Positions 52,725-61,628 of a stretch of 64,000 nucleotides of DNA are shown piece after piece. Below the pieces are notes generated by a model. It had not been told where the DNA came from. It did not search any database and was given only the letters and a program-made list of their open reading frames with translations. This DNA is from JAWLHJ01 sp039587535. GTDB taxonomy: Bacteria > Gemmatimonadota > Gemmatimonadetes > Longimicrobiales > Gaopeijiaceae. The position numbers were made by a program, and so were the translations under genes. The DNA is taken from assembly GCA_039587535.1 (NCBI GenBank), contig JBDHIF010000002.1, positions 62,001 to 126,000 of the forward strand. Reading direction: 5' to 3'. Numbering within the stretch: the stretch's first letter is position 1; each line of letters starts with the position of its first letter.

Positions 52725-53873
52725 TCAGGCCTTCCCGAAGTGGCTGGCGCGGAGCACGCTGACGAAGAACGCGGCGAAGGCCAGCTCCGCGCCAACCACC
52801 ATGAGCGTCAGAGCGAGCAGGGCCGGTCGAACCGCGAACAGGACCCCGGCACCTCCCTGCAGCCAATCCAGGAGGATCCAGACGTTGATGGTGAGTCCTG
52901 CGGCGAAGAGGAGCGCCCCTGCGGTGACACCTCTTCCCAGGGAGTAGTGGAGATGGAAGCGGCGGATCCACGGGTCGGCGTTGCCAGGCTCGTTCACGAG
53001 GGCCCAGGTCTTGGCATAGATGCCCAGAAGCACGAGCTGAGTCCCCAGGATGGCGAGGGCGCTTCCCACGAACATGAAGTGGAAGTCCATGGTGAACCGT
53101 CCCACACGCAGCGGGCCGGGCAGCAGTAGCGCCTCCAGGCCGAGCCCCAAGGCGACCAGGACGAGCCCGGGGAGGAGGAACAGCCGGGTGGGGCTCATGA
53201 GAAGGAGCTTCCCGGCCACGCGTCCGCCGTCCACGAGGCTGCGCCTGCTCACCCCCGACTCCCGGGGATAGAAGGTAACCGGCACCTCCACGGCCTCGAG
53301 CCCCTCCTTCGCTGCTTCCACCAGCATCTCGCTGGCGAACTCCATCCCCGTAGCGCCCAGGTCCAGGCGGCTCAGGGCTCCTCGCCCGATGCTCCTGAAG
53401 CCGCAGCGCACGTCCGATACGCGAAAGCGGAAGAAGCGGCGGGAGAGCGCGGTCTGCACGGGCTCGAGGAAGTGCCGGTGGCGCTTGCGCATGGCCTGCG
53501 GCTGGATCCAGCCGTTCCGGCGGGTACCCACCACCAGGTCATAACCCGCCTTGAGCGGCTCGACGAAGCGGTGCAAGAGGGTGAGGTCGTACGTGCCATC
53601 TCCGTCCACGATGACGAGGCAGTCGCCTAGGGCCGCCTCCATCCCCCTCAGGCATGCGGCGCCGTACCCGCGGATGGGTTGCCGCACCACCCGCGCGCCC
53701 ATGGCCTCGGCTCGTTCCGCCGAGCCGTCCGTGGACCCGTTGTCGCAAACCACGACTTCTCCCCGGTAACCCAGGCGGTCCAGATTCTCCAGCGCGTCCC
53801 GCACCACGACGCCGATGCTTCCGGCCTCGTTCAGGCAGGGGATGACGATGGAGACGTCGGGACGCTCCTGCAT
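52725..53873 (-). CDS. GT2 family glycosyltransferase, DPM1/GtrB-like, with C-terminal membrane helices
   Basis: A 382-aa protein. The GT-A domain (1-235) has VSIVIPCLNEAGSIGVVV, VVCDNGSTDGSAERA, VIVDGDGTYDLTLLHRF and VVGTRRNGWIQ, matching enzymes that load sugar onto polyprenyl phosphate. Four transmembrane segments follow (about 240-262, 272-300, 320-342, 352-375). It probably makes the lipid-linked donor used by the GT-C proteins nearby. It is the first gene of the leftward cluster, divergent from the epimerase gene. Confidence 0.9.
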   Translation of the reverse strand: MQERPDVSIVIPCLNEAGSIGVVVRDALENLDRLGYRGEVVVCDNGSTDGSAERAEAMGARVVRQPIRGYGAACLRGMEAALGDCLVIVDGDGTYDLTLLHRFVEPLKAGYDLVVGTRRNGWIQPQAMRKRHRHFLEPVQTALSRRFFRFRVSDVRCGFRSIGRGALSRLDLGATGMEFASEMLVEAAKEGLEAVEVPVTFYPRESGVSRRSLVDGGRVAGKLLLMSPTRLFLLPGLVLVALGLGLEALLLPGPLRVGRFTMDFHFMFVGSALAILGTQLVLLGIYAKTWALVNEPGNADPWIRRFHLHYSLGRGVTAGALLFAAGLTINVWILLDWLQGGAGVLFAVRPALLALTLMVVGAELAFAAFFVSVLRASHFGKA

Positions 53874-54075
53874 CCGGTCCTCCGGCGTGAGTGGGCGGCT
53901 CGGGGCGGCGACTGGCCATATGGTGTGGGCGAATCGGAAAATCTACAACGACCTGGAGCCCTGCGCGCATTCAGAAGCGGTGAGCCTGGCGCCGTCCGCC
54001 GCGGGCATACTCAACCGTCTCGGCGACCTGCTACCTTCACGGGGTCGTTTCAACACTCCGCTCGATGGGGGACGG

Positions 54076-55104
54076 ATGGACGCGAAGGGAGCTCGAGGAA
54101 CCGCCCTGGTCACTGGAGCCGCCGGCTTCATGGGTGCGCACCTGGTCCGTGACTTGACGGACAGGTACCCGGATCTTCAGGTCGTCGCCCTGGACGACCT
54201 CTCGGGCGGGTCCCGCGACAACCTGCCGACGGGCACCGAGCTGGTCGTAGGCTCCGTCACCGATGTGCCGCTCCTATCGGATCTCTTCCGGGAGCACCGC
54301 TTCGACTATGTGTATCACCTGGCGGCGTATGCCGCCGAGGGGTTGAGCCACTTCATCCGCCGCTTCAACTACACCAACAACGTCATCGGCAGCGTCAATC
54401 TCATCAACGAGGCCGTTCGCCACGAGTCGAAATCGTTCGTGTTCACCAGCTCCATCGCGGTGTACGGGGCAGGGCAGGTGCCCATGCGCGAGGACATGGT
54501 CCCCGCCCCCGAGGACCCGTACGGTATCGCCAAGTATGCCGTGGAGCTCGACCTTCGGGCCGCGCAAGAGATGTTCGGGCTCGACTACGTGGTGTTCCGG
54601 CCCCACAACGTCTACGGCGAGTTCCAGAACATCGGCGACCGATACCGGAACGTCGTCGGCATCTTCATGAATCAGATCCTGCGGGGGGAGCCCCTTTCGG
54701 TCTTCGGCGAAGGGCTCCAGCAGCGAGCGTTCTCCTACGTGGGCGACGTGGTGCCCGCGATCGCCTCGGCCCCATTCGTGCCCGCCGCGCGGAACCGGGT
54801 CTTCAACGTCGGTGCCGAGCAGCCTCACACGGTCCTGGAGCTGGCCAAGGCCGTGTGCCGGGTCATGGGCCGCCCGGATCACCCCGTCCGGCATCTGCAC
54901 GCTCGCAACGAGGTTCAGGTGGCCTATTCGGACCACGCCGCCGCGCACGAGGTCTTCGGGCGTTCCGAGGAGATCCCGCTGGACGAGGGCCTGGCGCGCA
55001 TGGCGAACTGGGTCGCCACGGTGGGAGCGCGGAAGAGTCCGTCGTTCGGCGACATCGAGGTGACACGGAAGCTGCCTCCGGCCTGGCTGGAGAGCGAGCG
55101 CTGA
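54076..55104 (+). CDS. NAD-dependent epimerase/dehydratase (UDP-glucose 4-epimerase-like)
   Basis: A 342-aa extended SDR enzyme making a nucleotide sugar for the glycan cluster. TALVTGAAGFMGAHLVRDL binds NAD, VYHLAAYAAEG and FVFTSSIAVYG follow, and the catalytic Tyr-Lys pair is in PYGIAKYAVELDL near residue 155. The later block FRPHNVYGEFQN is also typical. ATG 54076 follows GGGGGA and starts the Rossmann fold properly; the frame upstream overlaps the divergent gene and is not used. The exact substrate is unresolved. Confidence 0.9.
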   Translation: MDAKGARGTALVTGAAGFMGAHLVRDLTDRYPDLQVVALDDLSGGSRDNLPTGTELVVGSVTDVPLLSDLFREHRFDYVYHLAAYAAEGLSHFIRRFNYTNNVIGSVNLINEAVRHESKSFVFTSSIAVYGAGQVPMREDMVPAPEDPYGIAKYAVELDLRAAQEMFGLDYVVFRPHNVYGEFQNIGDRYRNVVGIFMNQILRGEPLSVFGEGLQQRAFSYVGDVVPAIASAPFVPAARNRVFNVGAEQPHTVLELAKAVCRVMGRPDHPVRHLHARNEVQVAYSDHAAAHEVFGRSEEIPLDEGLARMANWVATVGARKSPSFGDIEVTRKLPPAWLESER

Positions 55105-55187
55105 GGGAGCTTTCGTAAGGGGCCTCGCCGACGCGGTCGGTCTGAGAGTGTGGCCAGCAGTGAGATGGCTGGACATCTTCACCCCAA

Positions 55188-55271
55188 GCCGGGGTGGCGA
55201 AATCGGTAGACGCAGGGGACTTAAAATCCCCCGGGAGCAATCCCATGCGGGTTCGAGTCCCGCCCCCGGCA
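55188..55271 (+). tRNA. tRNA-Leu (UAA)
   Basis: An 84-base class II tRNA. The acceptor stem pairs 55188-55194 with 55264-55270, with A as discriminator. The anticodon stem GGGGA/TCCCC encloses CTTAAAA, giving anticodon TAA. A long variable arm (CGGGAGCAATCCCATG region) is present and the T loop is TTCGAGT. CCA is not encoded. No terminator or leader like that of tRNA-Asn was found beside it. Confidence 0.97.
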
Positions 55272-55354
55272 CTGGTCATACCGTGAGCGTCGACCAGAAG
55301 GGTGTCGAACGGTCAGGAAACCTCTATCCTGATCGTCCCGCGCGGCCGCCCGCC

Positions 55355-57037
55355 CTATTGGGAAGCCTGCGGACGCTCCCAATCCGACGCGGGTTCATCG
55401 CCACACCGGAGTGGCCGATCCACCTCCACGCCTGACTCGAAGACGTAGTCGTCTGCACTCGCACGTTCCAGCCGGGTTGGATCGGAGAGATCGAACAGGT
55501 AGGCCGACGTGTGTAGGGGATCCATCTGATCCAGCATGGCCCTTCGCTCGATCCCGATCGTTCGGAGGTAGCCGAGGATGGCCTCTGCCTCGCCCAACCT
55601 GGGAAGGGAGTGGGTGAACACGACCCAGACGCGCGGGTGCCCGCGCAGGGAGTCCAGTTGCCGCCAATACTCACGCGGCTCACCCCGTGCGCACGCGCCC
55701 GGCACCCAGTCCGTGATCCCGAAGCGCGACCCGTAGTAGTCCATGGCCTGGTTCGCGGCATAGAAGGAGTATACCGCATCTGCTGGCCGCCATTCCTGGG
55801 CGACGTCCCTGATGAGCGGCCTCGTGTGCTCCACCAGGAACGGAGGGTGGGAACTGATCAGCGCCAGGGCGACGGGCATGAGAGGGGCTGCGTACATCAC
55901 CCTGGTCACGGGCCCGAACGCTCTGCGAGCCGCGTCCGTTAGAGCGATGCTCCCCGCCACCGTGAGGAGTGCCATCGAGGGCGTGAGAAAGACGCCGAGG
56001 CGGTGCACGAGAGGATAAAGGTGCCCCGCGGCCGCCAGGCCGGCAGCAAGGAAGGGTGCTAGCACGATGACCGCAGCGCGGCGCTGCTTGGCGATTAGGG
56101 CGAGGGCGCCAAGCAGACAAAGCCCGAGCAGGACGGCGGGCCAGGACTGCGCGACTCCAGTCCAGGGATACGGAGTCAGGAAGCCCACCTCGTAGATCCC
56201 GACGAGTTGGCTCCAGAGCCACTGAGGTGCGCGGGCAGCCAACCCAGGGTAGCCTGTCTCCCAATATTCTGCCATGAAAGAGGCTGTCTCAGCAGACCGA
56301 GCCCGCAGGGCGATCAACGTTACGATGCCCGCACAGGTGCCGAGGGGCACGCCGAGACTCAGGATGCGGCGTGCCCATCCCGTCGGACGACGTATCAGCC
56401 ATGACGCAGAGACGGCAGCCGCGAGCCAAAAGGCAACCAACACGCCAGTGAACGAGAAGAACAAGAGGAGGCCCCCGAAAAGGCCATACCATGCGAGGGC
56501 CGCCGGCTCATCAGCATCCCCGTCGATGATCTTCAAGCCACCGTACATGAGTGCGGCAGCCACGAACACGTCAGAGGCATAATGCTTTGCGACCGCACCC
56601 AAACCGATCATGGGTGGACTGAAGGCGATGAGCCCCATCGCGACCAGAGCTGGAAACGGGCCGAGCAATCTTCGGCCAACGAGGTACACGACGGGGAGCG
56701 TCGCTAACGACGAGACGAACGGTACGACCCGAAAGACCCACTCCTGGTCAGGAATGACGGATGAGAGGATCCGGCCGACCGCCAGGAAGCCGACTGGCGC
56801 TATCTGGGCATACTCTAGGGGCGATAGCAACAGCGTGGCCATCGGCAGGTGTATGATGTTGCGTACGACCGCCAACTCGTCCAACCAAAGCGAAGGGTTC
56901 TCGGCAAGCTGCCAGAGTCGAAGGACCCATCCGACCCCGATGGTCGCCATAGCAAGCAGGTGCAGCCACCTCGATCGTCCCGCAGAAGTGCCGCCACTCA
57001 CGGGTGTTTCGCCCAAAGATCCATCTGAGGCTCTCAC
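55355..57037 (-). CDS. Integral membrane glycosyltransferase-like protein (GT39-like)
   Basis: A 560-aa protein with about 10-11 transmembrane segments. The first loop holds LWLDELAVVRNIIHLPM; its Asp-Glu pair matches the catalytic acidic motif of GT-C transferases. The C-terminal 120 residues form an extracytoplasmic soluble domain (DAVYSFYAANQAMDYYGSRFG). By eye, its base composition is a little less GC-rich than its neighbours, and it sits just past the 3' end of tRNA-Leu. A GTG start at 57037 is the longest choice. It may extend the nearby glycan cluster. Confidence 0.8.
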   Translation of the reverse strand: MRASDGSLGETPVSGGTSAGRSRWLHLLAMATIGVGWVLRLWQLAENPSLWLDELAVVRNIIHLPMATLLLSPLEYAQIAPVGFLAVGRILSSVIPDQEWVFRVVPFVSSLATLPVVYLVGRRLLGPFPALVAMGLIAFSPPMIGLGAVAKHYASDVFVAAALMYGGLKIIDGDADEPAALAWYGLFGGLLLFFSFTGVLVAFWLAAAVSASWLIRRPTGWARRILSLGVPLGTCAGIVTLIALRARSAETASFMAEYWETGYPGLAARAPQWLWSQLVGIYEVGFLTPYPWTGVAQSWPAVLLGLCLLGALALIAKQRRAAVIVLAPFLAAGLAAAGHLYPLVHRLGVFLTPSMALLTVAGSIALTDAARRAFGPVTRVMYAAPLMPVALALISSHPPFLVEHTRPLIRDVAQEWRPADAVYSFYAANQAMDYYGSRFGITDWVPGACARGEPREYWRQLDSLRGHPRVWVVFTHSLPRLGEAEAILGYLRTIGIERRAMLDQMDPLHTSAYLFDLSDPTRLERASADDYVFESGVEVDRPLRCGDEPASDWERPQASQ

Positions 57038-57109
57038 TTCTGCTGAACGGGTACGGTCGTGACCGGGACTTGGAAGGTAGATGCTTCACGCGCCCGATCG
57101 TATCTCGAC

Positions 57110-57121
57110 AAACATATGTTT
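57110..57121. promoter_or_regulatory. AT-rich perfect palindrome between divergent genes
   Basis: The 12-base palindrome AAACATATGTTT stands out in GC-rich DNA and is flanked by imperfect CTCGA/TCGAG repeats. It lies 73 bases upstream of the leftward membrane transferase and 160 bases before the rightward DUF4199 gene. It may be a regulator site or promoter element; no binding protein can be named. Confidence 0.4.
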
Positions 57122-57281
57122 ACTCGAGTCGAGTTGCCATCCGGTCCAGCCGATGGGCGTGATAGCGAGGAGACCTAAGAAGTGTCACATCTCCCCCGGG
57201 ACGACTACCGTGGGGATCCGCGCGCGTGCGTGCGGACGCGACGGGAACCGCTTGTCTGATCGTACCCAAGGAGGATGACCG

Positions 57282-57764
57282 ATGAAGCGAGCAACCGAGC
57301 TGAAGTGGGCGGCGATCTTCGTGGTCGTGGCGCTGCTCTGGATGGTGCTGGAGCGGGTTGCGGGTCTCCACGGGCCCCGCATCGAGCATCACGCCCTGCT
57401 GACCAACCTGTTCGCCCTTCCGGCGGTGGCGGTCTATGTCCTGGCGCTTCGGGACAAGCGGGACGGAGATCTCGGAGGCGCGATGACCTACAGGCAGGGA
57501 TTCGTGTCTGGAGCGATCATCACCGTGATCGTGGCGCTGCTGAGTCCCCTCAGCCAGTGGTTCACGCACACGGTTATCACGCCCGACTATTTCGAGAACG
57601 CCATCGAGGCCGCCGATCGCGTCGGAATGGCCGCCCGGGCGGACGCCGAGGCCTACTTCAACCTGGCCAACTACATCCGCCTGAGCATGTTCGGTGCGGT
57701 GGCCATGGGGCTGGGGACCAGCGCGGTGGTGGCCTTCTTCGTGAAACGGGCACCGGAGGCCTAG
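57282..57764 (+). CDS. DUF4199-like membrane protein
   Basis: A 160-aa inner-membrane protein with four predicted transmembrane segments (about 8-27, 38-56, 72-94 and 133-153). The segment MTYRQGFVSGAIITVIVALLSP and the following YFENAIEAADR region resemble DUF4199, a family of unknown function. The ATG follows AAGGAGGATGACCG, an excellent ribosome site. The MFS transporter gene begins shortly after it. Confidence 0.8.
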   Translation: MKRATELKWAAIFVVVALLWMVLERVAGLHGPRIEHHALLTNLFALPAVAVYVLALRDKRDGDLGGAMTYRQGFVSGAIITVIVALLSPLSQWFTHTVITPDYFENAIEAADRVGMAARADAEAYFNLANYIRLSMFGAVAMGLGTSAVVAFFVKRAPEA

Positions 57765-57800
57765 TCTCCTTTGCCGCCGCTCCGCCAAGACACCGGTGCG

Positions 57801-58952
57801 GTGACAAGATTTCTCCTTGTGGCCGGGATCGTCCTGGTCGCAATCAACTTGCGTCCGGCCATCACGGGCGTCGGCCCCGTGGTGGCGAGCATCCGGGCGG
57901 CCACTGGGCTCCCGAACGTCGCCTTGGGGCTCCTGACCACGCTACCTCTCGTGGCGTTCGGCGTCGTCTCGGTGCTCACCCCTCTGGTGACGCGCCGCCT
58001 CGGCATCGAGTGGTCCGTAGCCCTCGCGCTCGGTCTCATCTTCGTCGGGACACTGGCTCGCGCCGCGCCCCCGTTGGCGCTGCTCTACCTGGGCACCGGC
58101 GTATTCGGCGTGGGCGTCGCCCTCGGGAACGTGCTCTTGCCGGGGATGATCAAGAGGGACTTCCCGGAGCGTGCGGGAGCCATGACGAGTCTCTACTCCA
58201 GCGTCATGGGCGTCGGCGCCACGCTCGGGGCGGGGTTGGGTGCTCCGATGGCCCTGCGCTTCGGCTGGCGAGCGTCGTTGGCCGTGTGGGCCTTGCCCGT
58301 CCTCCTGGCCTTGGTGATCTGGGCTCCCCAGCTCCGGAGCCCCACCCGGATTCCGCTCCAACGTCGATACCGGGATCTGTTCAACTCGTTGGGTCGGTCG
58401 ATGCTGGCGTGGCAGGTGGCGCTCTTCATGGGATTCCAGTCGCTGACCTTCTACGTCGTCATCGCCTGGCTTCCGGACCTCCTCCAAGCGCGCGGCATGA
58501 CGGCTACGGGTGCGGGCGGGATGTTGGCGCTGTCCCAGGTCACGGGGGTTCTGGGGACGGCGATGGTCCCCATCTGGGCCGGACGTCGTTCCTCACAGGT
58601 CCTCGTGGTGTGGGGCCTCGGGGCCATCGAGGGGCTGGCTCTCGCAGGCTTGCTGATGCCCGGTCTGGTGTTCGTCGGAGTCTCGGTGGCCGTTCTCGGC
58701 TTCGTGCTGGGTGGGACGTTCGGCCTGGCGCTCCTCCTCCTCGTACTCAGGGCGGGCAGCGCGGAGCGCGTGGGGGAGCTCTCTGGGATGGCTCAGTCCG
58801 TGGGTTATCTCCTGGCGGCTGCCGGGCCGGCGGCTTTCGGGGCGCTCCACGACGTGACGGGCGGGTGGAGGATTCCCCTGGCGTCCCTGGGCCTGGTCCT
58901 GGTGGCGAAGGTGTGGTCAGGCACGCGGGCCGGTAGCGCGGGCCACGTCTAG
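57801..58952 (+). CDS. MFS transporter, CynX/NimT (cyanate permease-like) family
   Basis: A 383-aa transporter with about 12 transmembrane segments. LVAINLRPAITGVGPVVASIRAATGL near the N-terminus is the strongest family mark, with GNVLLPGMIKRDFPERAGAMTSLYSS in the loop near residue 115 and LGFVLGGTFGLALLLLVLRA near 305. Members are annotated as cyanate, nitroimidazole or other small-anion carriers, and real substrates are mostly unknown. GTG 57801 gives the family-like start; TTG 57771 is the longer option. Confidence 0.88.
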   Translation: MTRFLLVAGIVLVAINLRPAITGVGPVVASIRAATGLPNVALGLLTTLPLVAFGVVSVLTPLVTRRLGIEWSVALALGLIFVGTLARAAPPLALLYLGTGVFGVGVALGNVLLPGMIKRDFPERAGAMTSLYSSVMGVGATLGAGLGAPMALRFGWRASLAVWALPVLLALVIWAPQLRSPTRIPLQRRYRDLFNSLGRSMLAWQVALFMGFQSLTFYVVIAWLPDLLQARGMTATGAGGMLALSQVTGVLGTAMVPIWAGRRSSQVLVVWGLGAIEGLALAGLLMPGLVFVGVSVAVLGFVLGGTFGLALLLLVLRAGSAERVGELSGMAQSVGYLLAAAGPAAFGALHDVTGGWRIPLASLGLVLVAKVWSGTRAGSAGHV

Positions 58953-59038
58953 TAGGCGGCTCCCACCGACCGGAGTGGGGGCGGCCCGGTGTCGAGCAGG
59001 GAGCCGGGCACGCGGCCCGACTCCCCGGAGGCTCGACG

Positions 59039-59770
59039 TCAGTTGGCGGCGAAGCAGTAGAACAGGCCGGCTCCTCCGGTCTGCACCAGGTTCTCCTGGC
59101 TGCAGCCTCGGGACGGGTGGGCGGCGTTCCATGATCCACCCGGAGTGGTGCGAGTGATCCGGTCGTGGTGCCCGAGCATGGCGGTTCCTTCGCCGTTGTT
59201 GGTCCAGTTGGAGCAGGTTCGATCTTCGCCGGCCGGGAAGGCCGTACCGTCCATCTGGGTTCCCGTGAGGATGTCGTGCATGTTCGGGGAGTCACCCATG
59301 CCGCCGGAGTTCACGGTCTCGCCACGCTCGTTCAGCGCGTACTCATAGCGGATGTTCGAGTTGTCGTAGTGGAGGCTCTGCACGTCCGACGCGATGATGA
59401 GACCATTGGCGTTGTGCCAGGGGCCGGACCCGATCCGGTCTCTGGCGTTGACCGCCGGCTGGCCGTCTGTGGCCTGAGCGCTCAGGTAGGCGCGCCACGT
59501 GTGGTCTCCCGCGCCGACTGCCGCGGCCAAAGTCTGACAGTGGTTGTCCGCCCCTTCCAACCCGCCCAGGTTGGCGCCGTCGCCGACGCCCACGCTCGTC
59601 AGGAAGAAGGTCATGGGCTCTTCCGAAGTCGTCGTGAGCTGAGGCGCCTCGGGCTCCGGCTCGGCCATCTCGGCCGTCATGTCGTCGGGCGCGGGTGCTT
59701 CACAGCTGCTCAGGGCGAAGGTGAAGAGCCCTACCAGTGTCGCGCGCGAAAATGCATTCCTGAGTTTCAT
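59039..59770 (-). CDS. Lectin-like secreted lipoprotein
   Basis: A 243-aa lipoprotein with a lipobox ALSSC at about residue 23 and a low-complexity acidic linker (24-52). The remaining domain has GVGDGANLGGLEGADNHCQTLA, TWRAYLSAQA, NARDRIGSGPWHNANG and a Cys-rich end (CSNWTNNGEGTAMLGHHDR, GCSQENL, FYCFAAN). This pattern is found in secreted proteins of the endostatin/lectin-like fold often labelled lectin. Four or more Cys may form disulfides. Ligand is unknown. It converges with the MFS gene. Confidence 0.75.
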   Translation of the reverse strand: MKLRNAFSRATLVGLFTFALSSCEAPAPDDMTAEMAEPEPEAPQLTTTSEEPMTFFLTSVGVGDGANLGGLEGADNHCQTLAAAVGAGDHTWRAYLSAQATDGQPAVNARDRIGSGPWHNANGLIIASDVQSLHYDNSNIRYEYALNERGETVNSGGMGDSPNMHDILTGTQMDGTAFPAGEDRTCSNWTNNGEGTAMLGHHDRITRTTPGGSWNAAHPSRGCSQENLVQTGGAGLFYCFAAN

Positions 59771-59992
59771 TGCGTTCTCCGTTCCGGACCTTCCGCGGCG
59801 GCGGCCCCCCGGCCGTCAGCCCCGTTTCACAAGGGTGACCAGAACCCTCACGGTACGGATCGGCGACCCCCGCTGCAAATCGGCGTCCGGTGGCGCGGGG
59901 GCCTGATCCCCATGGGGGTGCCCCGGCGGATGGTATTCATTCATGTTGGAGCGCAAGCCGCCCGCCCGTACCTCGACCGAGAACCGCCGACC

Positions 59993-61534
59993 GTGCAGCC
60001 GAACCACGACCCGACCACCGTCCTCCGTCAGGTCTTCGGCTTCGACGCGTTCCGCCCCGGACAGCGCGAGATCATCGACGCAGTGCTGGCCGGCGAAGAT
60101 TGTATCGCGGTGATGCCCACAGGCGCGGGGAAGTCCCTCACCTACCAACTCCCTGCTCGGATGCTCCAGGGGACGGTCCTGGTCGTGTCGCCCCTCATCT
60201 CCTTGATGAAGGACCAGGTCGATGCCGTGCAGGCTTTGGGCTTCCAGGCCGTAGAAATCAATTCGACGCTTGACTTCGATGAGCGGCGTCGCCGAATGGC
60301 CGGTCTCCGGGAAGGGCGTTACGAGCTCGTCTACTTGGCGCCGGAGGCCCTGGATGGGGCTCTGGGGGATTTCGTCGCCTCGTGTCCCATCGCATTGGTG
60401 GTGGTCGACGAGGCCCATTGTATCAGTCAGTGGGGGCACGATTTCCGCCCGTCGTACCGGCGTCTTGCGGGGCTCAAGGCAGGACTGGACGTACCCGTCC
60501 TCGCGCTCACCGCCACGGCCACGCGGGCCGTGGCCAGGGACATCCTTCGGCAGCTGGGGATGCGGAAGCCGTCGGGATACAAAGGCTCGTTCTTCCGGCC
60601 GAACCTGCGCATCGGATGCCGGAAGAAGGGGCAGGGAGACACACGCCAGGAGATCCTGGCTCTCATTCGCCGCCACGAGGGCGAGAGCGGCATCGTCTAC
60701 TGCCAGAGTCGGCGTGCCGTGGAGCAGACGGCGGCGTTCCTTAGAGAGAACGGTGTGCCGGCGCTTCCTTACCATGCCGGCCTTACGGACGCGGACCGCG
60801 CGCGAAATCAGGATGCCTTCAGGAACGACGAAGTGCCCGTTGTGGTCGCCACCGTGGCCTTCGGCATGGGGATCGACAAGCCCGACGTGCGCTTCGTCAT
60901 CCACAGGGACATGCCCAAGGACGTGGAGTCGTGGTACCAGGAGATGGGCCGAGCCGGGCGGGACGGCCTTGAAAGCGACTGCGTGCTCTTCTACTCGTGG
61001 GCGGACGTGAAGCTGCAGGAGCGGTTTCTCGACGACATCGACGACCCGGACCTGCGACGCCAGAAGCACCAGGCCACGGTGGATCTGTTCCGCATGGTGG
61101 AGGGAGGTGCGTGCCGACACCAGGCGATCCTCCGGCACTTCGATGAAGGGATGTCACCCTGCGACCATGCGTGTGACGTTTGCACCGGCGAGGCGGTGGC
61201 CGATCTGGCGGCGGAGGCCATGCTCGCCCAGGGTTCGGGAAGGAGACCTGGTCTCGGACCTGCCCGCCGACGCACATCCGGGACCCAGGCAGGGGCAGAT
61301 GCATCGCTGGTTGGAGGTGATGCGGACCTGTTCGATCGGCTCCGGGGGCTACGCCGTGATCTCGCGAAGAGTCAGGGCGTTCCCGCCTACGTGGTGTTCA
61401 ACGATCGCACGCTACGCGAGATGGCGCGGCGTCGGCCTCGGACGGCCGCAGAGCTTCTGGAAGTTCCCGGAGTTGGTGCCGTGAAGCTCGAGCGGTACGG
61501 GTCCGCGTTCCTGGCTGAGCTTGAGCACGTGTAG
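59993..61534 (+). CDS. recQ: Short RecQ-family DNA helicase
   Basis: A 513-aa SF2 helicase working 3'-5' on DNA. Helicase motifs are FGFDAFRPGQREII (motif 0), MPTGAGKSLTYQLPA (Walker A), VVDEAHCISQWGHDFRPSYRRL (DEAH box and aromatic loop), ALTATAT, and the second RecA lobe with VVATVAFGMGIDKPDVR and QEMGRAGRDG. A Zn-binding Cys set follows (CRHQ...CDHACDVC). An HRDC domain closes the protein (LRRDLAKSQGVPAYVVFNDRTL). The winged-helix domain expected between zinc and HRDC is missing, replaced by a short linker. The start is uncertain; ATG 59930 is possible. Confidence 0.9.
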   Translation: MQPNHDPTTVLRQVFGFDAFRPGQREIIDAVLAGEDCIAVMPTGAGKSLTYQLPARMLQGTVLVVSPLISLMKDQVDAVQALGFQAVEINSTLDFDERRRRMAGLREGRYELVYLAPEALDGALGDFVASCPIALVVVDEAHCISQWGHDFRPSYRRLAGLKAGLDVPVLALTATATRAVARDILRQLGMRKPSGYKGSFFRPNLRIGCRKKGQGDTRQEILALIRRHEGESGIVYCQSRRAVEQTAAFLRENGVPALPYHAGLTDADRARNQDAFRNDEVPVVVATVAFGMGIDKPDVRFVIHRDMPKDVESWYQEMGRAGRDGLESDCVLFYSWADVKLQERFLDDIDDPDLRRQKHQATVDLFRMVEGGACRHQAILRHFDEGMSPCDHACDVCTGEAVADLAAEAMLAQGSGRRPGLGPARRRTSGTQAGADASLVGGDADLFDRLRGLRRDLAKSQGVPAYVVFNDRTLREMARRRPRTAAELLEVPGVGAVKLERYGSAFLAELEHV

Positions 61535-61628
61535 CGGGTGATCGACACGCGCGTGCGTGACTCGCCCACCCCGGCCCTGGTCCCCCACCGTTTCGACCGT
61601 GGCCTACCGGTCTCTGTCGGGCCCCGAG

